Positions 7,085 through 16,507 of a stretch of 26,852 nucleotides of DNA are shown here, in pieces. A program made the position numbers and the translations under genes. Source of the DNA: an uncultured Clostridium sp. (lineage in GTDB: Bacteria > Bacillota > Clostridia > TANB77 > CAG-508). Within the stretch, counting starts at the first letter, position 1, and every line of letters starts with the position of its first letter. The notes beneath the pieces are model-generated. The model did not search any database. It saw nothing but the letters and a program-made list of their open reading frames with translations, and was not told the DNA's origin. The stretch spans positions 1 through 26,852 of the forward strand of contig USGK01000019.1 in assembly GCA_900554175.1 (NCBI GenBank), read 5' to 3'.

Positions 7085-9762
7085 TGAAGGTTTTGAATGA
7101 ATTAAGTTTAAAAGATTTAAAGCTAAATAAAAAAAGGTCAATAGTAATTATAATAGGAATAATTTTATCAACAGCTTTAATTTGCGGAGTTGCTGGACTT
7201 ATAACAAGTTTTCAAAAAACATTTATAGAAACTGCTAAAAATGGTCAAGGAAATTACCATGCTATTTTTTATAATGTTCCAAAAGATGAACTTAAGTATA
7301 TAGAAGAAAATAGAGATGTTGAAAAGTATTATTTATCAGAAGAAATAGGATATAGTTATCTTCCAAATGTTAAAGTATCAACATCATCAGGTACAGAAGA
7401 AAATCCATATGTTAATATTATTTCAATGGATGACAAATTTTTGAATAATATGTCTATAAATGTACAAGATGGTAGATTGCCTGAAAATGATGGTGAACTT
7501 GCAATCTCAGCTAGAATAAATGAAAAATTCAAAACAAATTACAAAGTTGGGGATACAATAACATTAAATGTTGGGGAATTAAAAGGAACTACAGATAGTA
7601 AAAAAACAAATTATTATGATGAAGAAAAAATAAATGAAATGCCACAAACAGTTGAAAAAGAAATTGTAAATACAACAAAAAAAACATATAAAATTGTTGG
7701 AATTATAAGTAGACCAACAATTGCAATTGAACCTTATGAAGTTGAGTGGTTTACAGTTATTACCAAAATGCAAACAATAAATAAAAAGGCCAATATTGCT
7801 GTTTTATATACAAATCCATATGATTATGTAAAAAACACTGAAAGCATAAATCAAATGGTAATTGCAAAACCTGGAACGGAAACAAATGAGGTTAATGTAG
7901 TTAATGGATTAAAAAAAACATATAAAAGTTATAAATATAAACTAAAAATAAATAAAGAGTTATTATCATACGAAGGAGCAAGTTTAGATGATGAAACTTT
8001 AAAAACAATTTATGGACTAGGAGCGTTCATAATGGGAATTGTTCTAGTATCTAGTGTATTTGTTATTAGAAATGGATTTGCTATATCAATAACTGAGAGA
8101 TTAAAACAATATGGAATGCTTTCAAGTATTGGGGCAACAAAAAAACAAATTAAAAAAAGTGTTTATTTTGAGGGATTTATACTAGGAATTATAGGAATAC
8201 CTTTAGGAATCTTAAGTGGAATATTTGCAATATATATATTAGTAAATGTAGTAAATTATATATTAAAAGATTATGTATCAAGAGGAAATTTTCTAACATA
8301 TGGTATATCTTGGCCAGCAGTAGTTGTAAGTATAATTGTATCAATTATAACAATATGGTTATCTTGTAAAAGGTCAGCTAAAAAAGCATCAAAAATAACA
8401 CCAATTGAAGCAATAAGAAGTTCAGAAGATGTAAAATTAAAAGCAAAAAAAATAAAATGTCCAAAAATAATAACAAAAATATTTAAAACAGGTGGAGAAA
8501 TAGCATATAAAAATTTAAAAAGAAGTAAGAAAAAATATAGAACAACAGTAATTTCTATAATAGTAAGTGTTGTAATATTTATTGCAATATCAAGTTTTAT
8601 ACAATATGGATTTAAGATGTCAAGTGCGTATTATACAGAAAAGAATTATAATTATGTAGTATATGCATTTACAACTGTTTCACCTGAAGATAAAGAAGAA
8701 TTTGAAAAAGAACAAATAAAAAATTATAAAATTTTAACAGACATAACAAATTTACCAGATGCCGGGGATTTTTCAATTAATAAAAGTAATGTGTTAGAAA
8801 TGGATATGGATGAAAAACACAAAGCAGAATTAACTGAATATGGAAAAGACGTAAAAACAAGATACTCAGAATCAGGAAAAGAGCAAATAGATACAATAAA
8901 TGTTATATCATTAAGCAAAAATGCATATGAAAAGTATTTGAAGAAAATAGGTGGAGAGTATCAGACATACAAAGATGGAGCAATTTTAATTGACAACAAT
9001 ATCAATTCAGATAAAGATGGAAAAAGAGTTCAAGGAAGCATGTATACTTGGAAAAAGGGAGACACAGCCATAGGAAAAATAGATGACAAAGAATATAACA
9101 TAAAAATAGTAGCAAGAACAGAAGAAAGACCAAATGGAATAGAAAATCTATATAGTATTAATGCATATTTTATTGTAAGTGAAGAATTTATGAATAAAGT
9201 AGGTTATAAATCTGAAACTTTATATGCACAGTCAAATGATGCTGATAAATTAGATAAAGAAGTAGAACAATATAAAAAAGACAACAATCTTACTGATTCT
9301 AATTTAAATACAATTAATATGGAAGAGTCAATAAGAGCTGAAAATGCAATTGTATTAGTGGTATCAATATTCTTATATGGATTCATTGGAGTAATTACAT
9401 TAATTGGAATAACAAACATCTTTAATACTATAACAACAAATATGAATTTAAGAAAAAAAGAATTTGCAATGCTTAAATCAATAGGAATGACCAAAAAGGA
9501 ATTTAATAGAATGATTAGATTAGAAAGTATATTCTATGGAGTTAAATCTTTAATAATTGGAATACCAATTGGATTAGTATTATCTTATGGTATGTATAAT
9601 ATGTTTAAAAATAGTATGGAAATGGAGTATGTTTTACCATATAAAGCTATTATAGTTGCAATTGTGTTTGTTGCTGTTGTTATTGGCATTATTATGAGAT
9701 ATTCTATGAGTAAAATTAACAAACAAAATATTATTGAAACTATAAGGAATGATAATATTTAA
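7084..9762 (+). CDS. FtsX-like ABC transporter permease, 892 aa
   Basis: The permease partner of the preceding ATPase, with two FtsX/MacB modules in one chain. Module 1: a membrane helix at about 19-40, an extracytoplasmic region of about 265 residues, then three helices at about 308-330, 362-393 and 408-427 including the conserved LKQYGMLSSIGATKKQI cytoplasmic motif. Module 2: a helix at about 487-506, an extracytoplasmic region of roughly 250 residues, then three C-terminal helices; LRKKEFAMLKSIGMTKKEF repeats the same motif. This gives eight helices rather than the ten of BceB. Likely roles are export of, or resistance to, a membrane-active peptide or lipid (inference from family, tandem-repeat promoter and nearby two-component system). 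The substrate is unknown. Confidence 0.93.
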   Translation: MKVLNELSLKDLKLNKKRSIVIIIGIILSTALICGVAGLITSFQKTFIETAKNGQGNYHAIFYNVPKDELKYIEENRDVEKYYLSEEIGYSYLPNVKVSTSSGTEENPYVNIISMDDKFLNNMSINVQDGRLPENDGELAISARINEKFKTNYKVGDTITLNVGELKGTTDSKKTNYYDEEKINEMPQTVEKEIVNTTKKTYKIVGIISRPTIAIEPYEVEWFTVITKMQTINKKANIAVLYTNPYDYVKNTESINQMVIAKPGTETNEVNVVNGLKKTYKSYKYKLKINKELLSYEGASLDDETLKTIYGLGAFIMGIVLVSSVFVIRNGFAISITERLKQYGMLSSIGATKKQIKKSVYFEGFILGIIGIPLGILSGIFAIYILVNVVNYILKDYVSRGNFLTYGISWPAVVVSIIVSIITIWLSCKRSAKKASKITPIEAIRSSEDVKLKAKKIKCPKIITKIFKTGGEIAYKNLKRSKKKYRTTVISIIVSVVIFIAISSFIQYGFKMSSAYYTEKNYNYVVYAFTTVSPEDKEEFEKEQIKNYKILTDITNLPDAGDFSINKSNVLEMDMDEKHKAELTEYGKDVKTRYSESGKEQIDTINVISLSKNAYEKYLKKIGGEYQTYKDGAILIDNNINSDKDGKRVQGSMYTWKKGDTAIGKIDDKEYNIKIVARTEERPNGIENLYSINAYFIVSEEFMNKVGYKSETLYAQSNDADKLDKEVEQYKKDNNLTDSNLNTINMEESIRAENAIVLVVSIFLYGFIGVITLIGITNIFNTITTNMNLRKKEFAMLKSIGMTKKEFNRMIRLESIFYGVKSLIIGIPIGLVLSYGMYNMFKNSMEMEYVLPYKAIIVAIVFVAVVIGIIMRYSMSKINKQNIIETIRNDNI

Positions 9763-9818
9763 TATTTTTAGTTATATAACATTATATATCATTTTTGTAA
9801 AATAATATGTTAAATTTA

Positions 9819-9847
9819 TTGACAAAATTTGAAAGAAAATATAAAAT
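9819..9847 (+). promoter_or_regulatory. Sigma-A type promoter of the DUF308 gene
   Basis: TTGACA (9819-9824) and TAAAAT (9842-9847; TATAAA also at 9840-9845) with 17-base spacing. Downstream, AAGGTA (9867-9872) and TACCTT (9886-9891) form a small inverted repeat in the leader. I see no clear terminator for the preceding permease in this gap. Confidence 0.65.
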
Positions 9848-9911
9848 AATATAAGAAAAAATAAAAAAGGTAATCAAATAACTTGTACCTTGGAAAGGAA
9901 TGAGATTTAGG

Positions 9912-10457
9912 ATGGAATATTTAAAGTTAATTTTAAAAAAAGAAGGAATATTATCTATAATCGAATCAATAGTTTTTGCAATACTTGGTTTAATTCTTGT
10001 TTACAAACCAGAAGGTACTTTAAAGATAATTGCTTGTATATTAGGAACAATTTTTATATTATTTGGTGTATTTAAAATAATAAATTATTTCTATACAAAA
10101 GGGAAATATGATTTTTATAATTATGATTTAGTTTTTGGAGTACTTGCGTTAATTATAGGAATTGTTACTATGATATATAGTTCAACAATAGGAACAATTT
10201 TTAGAATTATAATAGGAATATGGATAATTTATAGTGCTTTAATTAGAATAAGCTTATCTGTGAAATTAAAGACACAAAATTTAAATATTTGGTTATCAAG
10301 TTTAGTATTAGCTTGTATAATGTTAATTTGTGGATTATATATTACTTTAAATTCAGGAGCTATTATTATAACAATTGGTATTATGATGATTGTATCTTCT
10401 GTAATTGATATAATCGAAGATATTATGTTTATGAAAAGTGTGAAAAATAATTTATAA
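9912..10457 (+). CDS. DUF308/HdeD-like membrane protein
   Basis: A 181-residue, almost entirely hydrophobic protein. About six membrane helices come in pairs, with the HdeD/DUF308 pattern of short repeated units (ILGLILVYKPEGTLKIIACILGT and ALIIGIVTMIYSSTIGTIFRIIIG, each a helix, a short turn and a second helix). HdeD-like proteins are linked to acid and envelope stress in enterobacteria; in Clostridia the role is unknown. I prefer ATG 9912, 12 bases after GAAAGGA, because the in-frame ATG at 9900 abuts the ribosome binding site. It has its own promoter and terminator, so it is monocistronic. Confidence 0.82.
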   Translation: MEYLKLILKKEGILSIIESIVFAILGLILVYKPEGTLKIIACILGTIFILFGVFKIINYFYTKGKYDFYNYDLVFGVLALIIGIVTMIYSSTIGTIFRIIIGIWIIYSALIRISLSVKLKTQNLNIWLSSLVLACIMLICGLYITLNSGAIIITIGIMMIVSSVIDIIEDIMFMKSVKNNL

Positions 10458-10493
10458 TAAATCAGAATTATACATAATATGAAAAATAGAAAT

Positions 10494-10533
10494 AAAAAAA
10501 GAGTTAAAAATGTAGATTTTTAATTCTTTTTTT
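10494..10533 (+). terminator. Rho-independent terminator
   Basis: An A-rich left arm (10494-10511) pairs with 10516-10533 around loop GTAG. The stem is about 18 bp with one G-T pair, and its right arm ends in seven T. It follows the DUF308 gene by about 40 bases. Confidence 0.85.
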
Positions 10534-10594
10534 GATATTATATAAGGGTATAAAGTACATTTGATAAAATAAAAAATAAGCGGAGGAAGAAGTT

Positions 10595-11359
10595 ATGAAG
10601 AAAAGAGAGAAAAAACAATTGAGAAAAATATTAATCGCAATTATATTTTCTATAATTATTGCTATATTAGGTTACTATGGTTACGACATTTCGGCAATTA
10701 CAGGAATGGAAAATAATAATGTTTCAAATAACATCGCAAATGTACTAACTTCAGATTCGAATAAAACGTTTAAAATAAGTGAAATACCAAAATTTGATGG
10801 AAACACCCCTTATGTTACAATAAACAATAATATTCCTAATTTTGAAGAAAAATATTTTACTACAAAATCTTTTGAAGAATATGCTCCATTAGATTCGCTA
10901 GGGAGATGTGGAGTAGCTTTTGCAAATGTTTCTGTAGATACTATGCCAACAGGAGAAAGAGGAGCAATATCAAAAATAAAACCTACAGGATGGCAAAATA
11001 CAAAATATGATTTTATAGATGGAAAATATTTATATAATAGGTGTCATTTAATAGGATTCCAATTAACTGCAGAAAATGCAAATGAAAGAAACTTAATAAC
11101 AGGAACAAGATTTATGAATGTACAAGGAATGTTACCATTTGAAAATAAAGTAGCAGAATATATAAAGAAAAATAAAAAACATGTATTATATAGAGTGACA
11201 CCTATATTTGAAGGTGATAATTTAGTTGTAAGCGGTGTAGAAATGGAAGCAGAATCTGTAGAAGATAAAGGGTCTAGTATAATGTTTAATGTATATGTGT
11301 ATAATAATCAACCAAAAGTAACAATAAATTATGCAACAGGAGCAAGTAGTATAAAATAA
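10595..11359 (+). CDS. Membrane-anchored DNA/RNA non-specific endonuclease
   Basis: A 254-residue nuclease of the beta-beta-alpha-metal superfamily, similar to streptococcal EndA/DNA-entry nucleases. A Lys/Arg-rich start and one hydrophobic helix (about 11-30) form a signal anchor, so the catalytic domain is probably outside the cell. The active site is LYNRCHLIGFQL (146-157) with His151 in place of the DRGH type His; AENANERNLITGTRFMN (159-175) carries the metal-binding Asn and the conserved substrate region. RGAISKIKPTGWQ (122-134) is also a family signature. Roles for such proteins include degrading extracellular DNA for nutrients or DNA uptake. GGAGGAAG lies before the ATG. No terminator separates it from the amylase gene 55 bases downstream. 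Confidence 0.88.
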   Translation: MKKREKKQLRKILIAIIFSIIIAILGYYGYDISAITGMENNNVSNNIANVLTSDSNKTFKISEIPKFDGNTPYVTINNNIPNFEEKYFTTKSFEEYAPLDSLGRCGVAFANVSVDTMPTGERGAISKIKPTGWQNTKYDFIDGKYLYNRCHLIGFQLTAENANERNLITGTRFMNVQGMLPFENKVAEYIKKNKKHVLYRVTPIFEGDNLVVSGVEMEAESVEDKGSSIMFNVYVYNNQPKVTINYATGASSIK

Positions 11360-11414
11360 ATGGAAAAATTGAAGTTATAAAGATTTTTTAAACGAAAGGA
11401 TATGAAGTAAACAA

Positions 11415-12866
11415 ATGAAACAGTTAAAACAAATAAATGGAACAATGATGCAATATTTTGAATGGTATTTAGATGTAGAAGAAGGATTATGGAATAAGGT
11501 AGCAGATGATGCAGAAAACTTATCAAATTTAGGAATAACATCTGTATGGTTACCACCTGCATATAAGGGAATGGCAGGAAAAAATGAAGTAGGATATGGT
11601 GTTTATGACTTATATGATCTTGGAGAATTTAACCAAAAAGGAAGCGTTCCTACAAAATATGGTACAAAAGACGAATATATAAGGGCAATTGAAAGTTTAA
11701 AAAGAAACTTTATAAATGTTTATGCAGATATTGTTTTGAATCATAAAATGGGTGCAGATAAACTTCAGGATATTTTAGTAAATAGGTGTGATTGGGGAGA
11801 TCACACAAAAGTTGAAAGTAATTTAGAAGAAATCAAAGCAGCAACAAAATTCACTTTCCCTGGAAGAGGACATAAATATTCCAGCTTTGAATGGAATTGG
11901 ACCCATTTTAAGGGGATAGATATAAATAGCAAAAATTCAGAAAAAGCTTTATTTAAATTTAAAGATAAATCCTGGGCAGAGTGTGTTGACAAAGAATTTG
12001 CTAATTTTGATTATCTAATGGGTGCGGATATTGATTTTTCAAATCCGGAAGTAGTTGAAGAATGCAAAAGATGGGGAAAATGGTATCTAGAAACAACAAG
12101 AGTTGATGGCTTTAGGTTAGATGCAGTTAAACATATAGATGCATTGTTTTATAAAGAGTGGCTTAAGTATTTAAGAGAAGAGTCAGGAAAAGAATTATTT
12201 ACAGTAGGTGAATATTGGAGTTACAATGTGGATAATTTACATAACTATTTAAAAGAAACTGAAGGAGCTATGTCACTATTTGATGTACCACTTCACAATA
12301 ATTTTTATAATGCAAGTGTAAATCCAGAATACGATATGTCAACAATATTAAATAAAACACTTGTAAAAGAAAACCCAGCATCAGCAGTTACTTTTGTGGA
12401 TAATCATGATACACAACCAGGACAAGCACTTCAAAGTTATGTTGAAGAATGGTTTAAGGCAATAGCATATGCAATAATTTTGTTAAGAAAAGAAGGATAT
12501 CCTTGTGTATTTTATGGTGATTTGTATGGTATAAAACACTCCAATAATAAACCAGTTGAAAGAATAAAAACTTTATTAGCTCTTAGAAAAATAAAAGCAT
12601 ACGGAAGACAACACGATTATTTTGATCATCCAAATGTAATCGGATGGACAAGAGAAGGAGATACAAAACATCTAGATTCGGGTTTAGCAGTAGTTGCATC
12701 AAATTCTTTTGATGCAGAAAAAAGAATGTATGTAGGAACAGGTTATACAGGTGAGGAATTTATAGATTGTTTAGATAATTGCCCAGATGTAGTACATATA
12801 GATGAACAGGGATGCGGAGTGTTTAGATGTAAAGGAAGAAGTGTATCAGTTTGGGTAAGAAAATAA
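11415..12866 (+). CDS. Cytoplasmic alpha-amylase (GH13)
   Basis: A 483-residue glycoside hydrolase family 13 enzyme that cleaves alpha-1,4 glucan bonds with retention. The family blocks are in order: NGTMMQYFEWY (8-18), DIVLNHK (105-111), GFRLDAVKH with nucleophile Asp236, VGEYW with acid/base Glu266, and FVDNHDTQ with Asp332. The length and the MMQYFEWY opening match the GH13_5 liquefying-amylase group (Bacillus AmyS, E. coli AmyA). There is no signal peptide, so it acts inside the cell, on imported maltodextrins or stored glycogen. The ribosome binding site GAAAGGA is 14 bases from ATG, with a tiny ATGAAGTAA frame between. dnaE follows after 18 bases, an unusual partner. Confidence 0.95.
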   Translation: MKQLKQINGTMMQYFEWYLDVEEGLWNKVADDAENLSNLGITSVWLPPAYKGMAGKNEVGYGVYDLYDLGEFNQKGSVPTKYGTKDEYIRAIESLKRNFINVYADIVLNHKMGADKLQDILVNRCDWGDHTKVESNLEEIKAATKFTFPGRGHKYSSFEWNWTHFKGIDINSKNSEKALFKFKDKSWAECVDKEFANFDYLMGADIDFSNPEVVEECKRWGKWYLETTRVDGFRLDAVKHIDALFYKEWLKYLREESGKELFTVGEYWSYNVDNLHNYLKETEGAMSLFDVPLHNNFYNASVNPEYDMSTILNKTLVKENPASAVTFVDNHDTQPGQALQSYVEEWFKAIAYAIILLRKEGYPCVFYGDLYGIKHSNNKPVERIKTLLALRKIKAYGRQHDYFDHPNVIGWTREGDTKHLDSGLAVVASNSFDAEKRMYVGTGYTGEEFIDCLDNCPDVVHIDEQGCGVFRCKGRSVSVWVRK

Positions 12867-12884
12867 AAAGAAAGGAGTAACAAA

Positions 12885-15800
12885 ATGGGAGATTTTGTAC
12901 ATCTTCATATACATAGTGAGTTTAGTTTACTAGATGGGGCAAATAGAATAAAAGATTTACCAATAAGAGCAAAAGAATTGGGAATGGATGCAATTGCTTT
13001 AACAGATCATGGTGTTATGTATGGAGTAATTGATTTTTATAAAGCTTGTAAAAAAGAAGGTGTAAAACCAATAATTGGATGTGAAGTATATGTTGCTCCA
13101 AGAACTAGGTTTGATAAAGAACCAAATATAGATAATAAATATTATCATTTAATTTTACTTGCAAAAAATATGCAAGGATATAAAAATTTAAGTAAACTAG
13201 TTTCACTTGGTTTTATCGATGGTTATTATTATAAGCCAAGGATTGATTTAGATATATTAAAAGAATATCATGAAGGATTAATTTGTTTAAGTGCTTGTCT
13301 AGCAGGAGCAGTAAATCAGGCTCTTTTATATAAAACAGAAGAAGAAGCAGAAAAAATAGCTTTATGGCATAAGGAACTGTTTGGAGAAGACTATTATATA
13401 GAAATTCAGAGCAATGGACTTCCTCAACAAGTAATTGCAAACCAAAAATTAGTTAAATTAGCCAGAAAACTAGATATACCATTAGTTGCAACAACAGATG
13501 CTCACTATTTAAAAAAAGAAGATAGTTATAATCACGAAATACTGTTATGCATACAAACAGGAAAACGCATGAGTGATGAAGATAGAATGAAATTTGAAAC
13601 TGATGAGTTGTATGTAAAATCACCTCAAGAGATGATAGATTATTTTAAAGCTTTTCCAGATGCAATAGAAAACACCGTGAAAATTGCAGAGAAATGTAAT
13701 GTAGAGTTCGAGTTTGGGCATACAATATTACCAAACTATGATGTTCCAAAAGAATTTAAAACACATTATGATTTTCTAAAAAAATTATGTGATGATGGGA
13801 TGAAAAAGAGATATGGTGACAATATTCCAGAGGAATATCAAAAAAGAGCAGACTATGAACTTGAAATAATAAATAAAATGGGATATGTAGACTATTATCT
13901 AATTGTTTGGGATTATATACACTATGCCAAAACTCATAATATCCCAGTAGGACCAGGAAGAGGATCAGGTGCTGGTTCAATTTTAGCTTATGCTATAGAG
14001 ATTACTGATATTGACCCAATGAAATATAATTTACTGTTTGAGAGATTTTTAAATCCTGAAAGAGTAAGCATGCCAGATTTTGACGTTGATTTTAGTGATG
14101 AACAAAGACAAGAAATAATAGATTATGTATGTAGAAAATATGGACATGATCATGTATCACAAATAATAACATTTGGAACACTCGCTGCTAAAAATGCAAT
14201 TAGAAATGTTGGAAGGGCACTAGACATACCACTTTCTGAAACTGATAAAATAGCAAAAATGATTCCAAATGCAGTTCATATTACAATAAAACAAGCTTTA
14301 GAACAAAATGTAGAATTAAGAAATCTTTATGAAAATGACGAAAAAATAAAAAAATTATTAGATATATCAATGTGGCTAGAAGGAATGCCAAAAAACACGT
14401 CAACACATGCGTGTGGTGTTGTAATCACAAAAGATCCTGTTGATACATATGTACCATTATATGTAAGAGATGGACAAAACGCTACTCAATATATAATGAC
14501 AACACTAGAAGAATTAGGATTACTTAAAATGGATTTTCTAGGATTAAGAACATTAACTGTCATAAAAGATACAAAAGAAATGGTGAAAAAATCTAAAAAT
14601 ATTGATATAGAATTTGATAAAGATATGAATGACAAGAATGTATACAAATTATGGCGAGATGGAAGAACATGTGGAATATTCCAATTTGAATCACAAGGAA
14701 TGACAAATTTTATGCAAGAATTAAAACCAGATAGCTTAGAGGATTTAATAGCAGGAGTTTCTTTATATCGCCCAGGACCAATGGATCAGATTCCAAGATA
14801 TGTTAGAGGAAAACAGACAGGAAACTATGAATATACACATCCAAGTCTAGAACCAATCCTAAATGTAACATATGGTTGCATGGTATATCAAGAACAAGTA
14901 ATGCAAATAGTAAGAGATTTAGCAGGTTATTCTTTAGGTAGAGCTGATTTAGTACGTCGTGCAATGGGAAAGAAAAAACTTGATGTAATGGCAAAAGAAA
15001 GAGAGATATTTATACATGGACAATTAGATGAAAAAGGAAATGTTATAGTCCCTGGATGTGTAAGAAATGGTATAGATGAAGTATCAGCAAATAAAATCTT
15101 CGATGAAATGGCTGAATTTGCAAAATATGCATTTAATAAATCACATGCAGCTTGTTACGCAGTAGTCTCATATCAAACAGCATGGTTAAAATGTTATTAT
15201 CCAGCAGAATTTATGGCAGCAATGCTAAATAGCTATTTAGGAAATTTAGATAGAGTACCAATTTATATAGATGAATGTAAAGCATTAAAAATTGAAATAT
15301 TAAAACCAGATATAAATAAAAGTAATCTTAAATTTGCAGTAGATGAAACAGGAAATATTAGATTTGGACTAGGAAGTATTAAGAATGTAGGAATAGCTCC
15401 TGTAGAAGAAATAATAAAAGAAAGAGAAGAAAATGGAAAATATGAAAGTTTTACATCTTTTTGTGAAAGAATTGCAGATGGAGCAGTAAATAAGAAATGC
15501 ATAGAAAGTTTAATAAAAGCAGGTGTTTTTGATGAGTTTAATCAAACAAGAGCAACATTATTAGCTTCTTTTGAAATGATATTGGATGTAATACAATCAA
15601 ATAAAAAGAAGGCATTAGATGGACAAGTGTCAATGTTCGATTTTGGAATAAACCAAAATGAAAATGATTCATTACAGGCAAAAGATATAAAATATAATTT
15701 TAATGAGAAAGATGAATTTTCAGAAAGAGAAATACTTTCTATGGAAAAAGAAATGTTAGGAATTTATTTATCAGGGCATCCATTGGAGAATTTAAAAAAT

Positions 15801-16433
15801 CAAATCATTCATCAAACAACTATTACAAGCAATGATTTGAGACTTCTTTCAAATACAGTTTCCGAAGAAGAAAGTATAGAAGATTTTAATAGTAATTTAA
15901 GTTTAGAAAGTGAAGTAGAAAGAAACAAAACACAGAGTTCAAAATTTAAAGATGGACAAGAAGTAATATATGTAGGAATAATAAATAGTATAAAGAAAAA
16001 ATTCACCAAAACAAATAAAATAATGGCATTTATAACTGTAGAAGACTTATATGGGACAACTGAAATTATATGTTTTGAAAATTCATATATACAAGCTGGA
16101 AATATTTTAACAGAAGAAAATATTGTTCTAATAAAAGGAAGGTTAAGTATTAGAGATGAGGAAAACGCAACGATTATAGCAAATAAAATAGAAAATTTTG
16201 GAGAACAAAAAAGAAAGGTATTAAACTTAAATATAACAGGAATTTCGGAGGAATCAAAAGTAAAACTTAGAGGAGCAATTAAATATTTTTCGGGTGAAAT
16301 GAACAATATAGCTGTACAAATTCAAAATGAGAGTGACTTTAAGCCATGTGGAGGAATATACTGTACAGAAGAAATTTTAAAAATATTTGAAGAAATACTA
16401 GGAAATGAAAGAGTTTTAATAACAGAAATATAA
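12885..16433 (+). CDS. dnaE: DNA polymerase III subunit alpha
   Basis: A 1182-residue C-family replicative polymerase. The N-terminal PHP domain opens with HLHIHSEFSLLDGA (His8, His10) and TDHG (40-43). The palm carries MPDFDVDF with catalytic Asp400 and Asp402, and the third Asp550 in LLKMDFLGLRTLT, all aligning with E. coli DnaE Asp401, 403 and 555. GPGRGSGAGS and YRPGPMDQIPRY are further signatures. The C-terminal part has a helix-hairpin-helix region near 865-885, a likely sliding-clamp motif QVSMFDF (914-920) and an OB fold at about 1020-1105. The length is that of the DnaE type found alongside PolC in Firmicutes. AAAGGAG precedes the ATG. Intact, no frameshift. Confidence 0.97.
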   Translation: MGDFVHLHIHSEFSLLDGANRIKDLPIRAKELGMDAIALTDHGVMYGVIDFYKACKKEGVKPIIGCEVYVAPRTRFDKEPNIDNKYYHLILLAKNMQGYKNLSKLVSLGFIDGYYYKPRIDLDILKEYHEGLICLSACLAGAVNQALLYKTEEEAEKIALWHKELFGEDYYIEIQSNGLPQQVIANQKLVKLARKLDIPLVATTDAHYLKKEDSYNHEILLCIQTGKRMSDEDRMKFETDELYVKSPQEMIDYFKAFPDAIENTVKIAEKCNVEFEFGHTILPNYDVPKEFKTHYDFLKKLCDDGMKKRYGDNIPEEYQKRADYELEIINKMGYVDYYLIVWDYIHYAKTHNIPVGPGRGSGAGSILAYAIEITDIDPMKYNLLFERFLNPERVSMPDFDVDFSDEQRQEIIDYVCRKYGHDHVSQIITFGTLAAKNAIRNVGRALDIPLSETDKIAKMIPNAVHITIKQALEQNVELRNLYENDEKIKKLLDISMWLEGMPKNTSTHACGVVITKDPVDTYVPLYVRDGQNATQYIMTTLEELGLLKMDFLGLRTLTVIKDTKEMVKKSKNIDIEFDKDMNDKNVYKLWRDGRTCGIFQFESQGMTNFMQELKPDSLEDLIAGVSLYRPGPMDQIPRYVRGKQTGNYEYTHPSLEPILNVTYGCMVYQEQVMQIVRDLAGYSLGRADLVRRAMGKKKLDVMAKEREIFIHGQLDEKGNVIVPGCVRNGIDEVSANKIFDEMAEFAKYAFNKSHAACYAVVSYQTAWLKCYYPAEFMAAMLNSYLGNLDRVPIYIDECKALKIEILKPDINKSNLKFAVDETGNIRFGLGSIKNVGIAPVEEIIKEREENGKYESFTSFCERIADGAVNKKCIESLIKAGVFDEFNQTRATLLASFEMILDVIQSNKKKALDGQVSMFDFGINQNENDSLQAKDIKYNFNEKDEFSEREILSMEKEMLGIYLSGHPLENLKNQIIHQTTITSNDLRLLSNTVSEEESIEDFNSNLSLESEVERNKTQSSKFKDGQEVIYVGIINSIKKKFTKTNKIMAFITVEDLYGTTEIICFENSYIQAGNILTEENIVLIKGRLSIRDEENATIIANKIENFGEQKRKVLNLNITGISEESKVKLRGAIKYFSGEMNNIAVQIQNESDFKPCGGIYCTEEILKIFEEILGNERVLITEI

Positions 16434-16453
16434 GATATTAACGTAAAGATACA

Positions 16454-16507
16454 GGAAAGGAGAAGATTTTAGATTGATGTAATAAAACTAAAATCTGCTA
16501 AAAATAT
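16454..16507 (+). promoter_or_regulatory. Leader with hairpin between SD and start codon
   Basis: A strong SD, GGAAAGGAG (16454-16462), is 45 bases from the only usable ATG (16508); an in-frame TAA at 16499 rules out an earlier start. Between them AGATTTTAG (16464-16472) pairs perfectly with CTAAAATCT (16488-16496). Folding would leave about 12 unpaired bases between SD and ATG, a workable spacing. The loop contains a start-stop ATGTAA (16477-16482). The bridging role is inference. Confidence 0.5.

Noticed and set aside
3434..9762. Calling the two-component/ABC set a Bce-type bacitracin module.
   Set aside because: The kinase has a sizeable extracellular loop and the permease has eight helices in two FtsX modules, unlike BceS and BceB.
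9778..9815. Hairpin after the permease as a terminator.
   Set aside because: The arms pair only with bulges, contain almost no G-C pairs and lack a following T run.
15812..16306. 164-codon minus-strand frame within dnaE.
   Set aside because: Antisense to an intact conserved gene; its Phe/Ser/Ile-rich composition is what AT-rich coding strands give in reverse.
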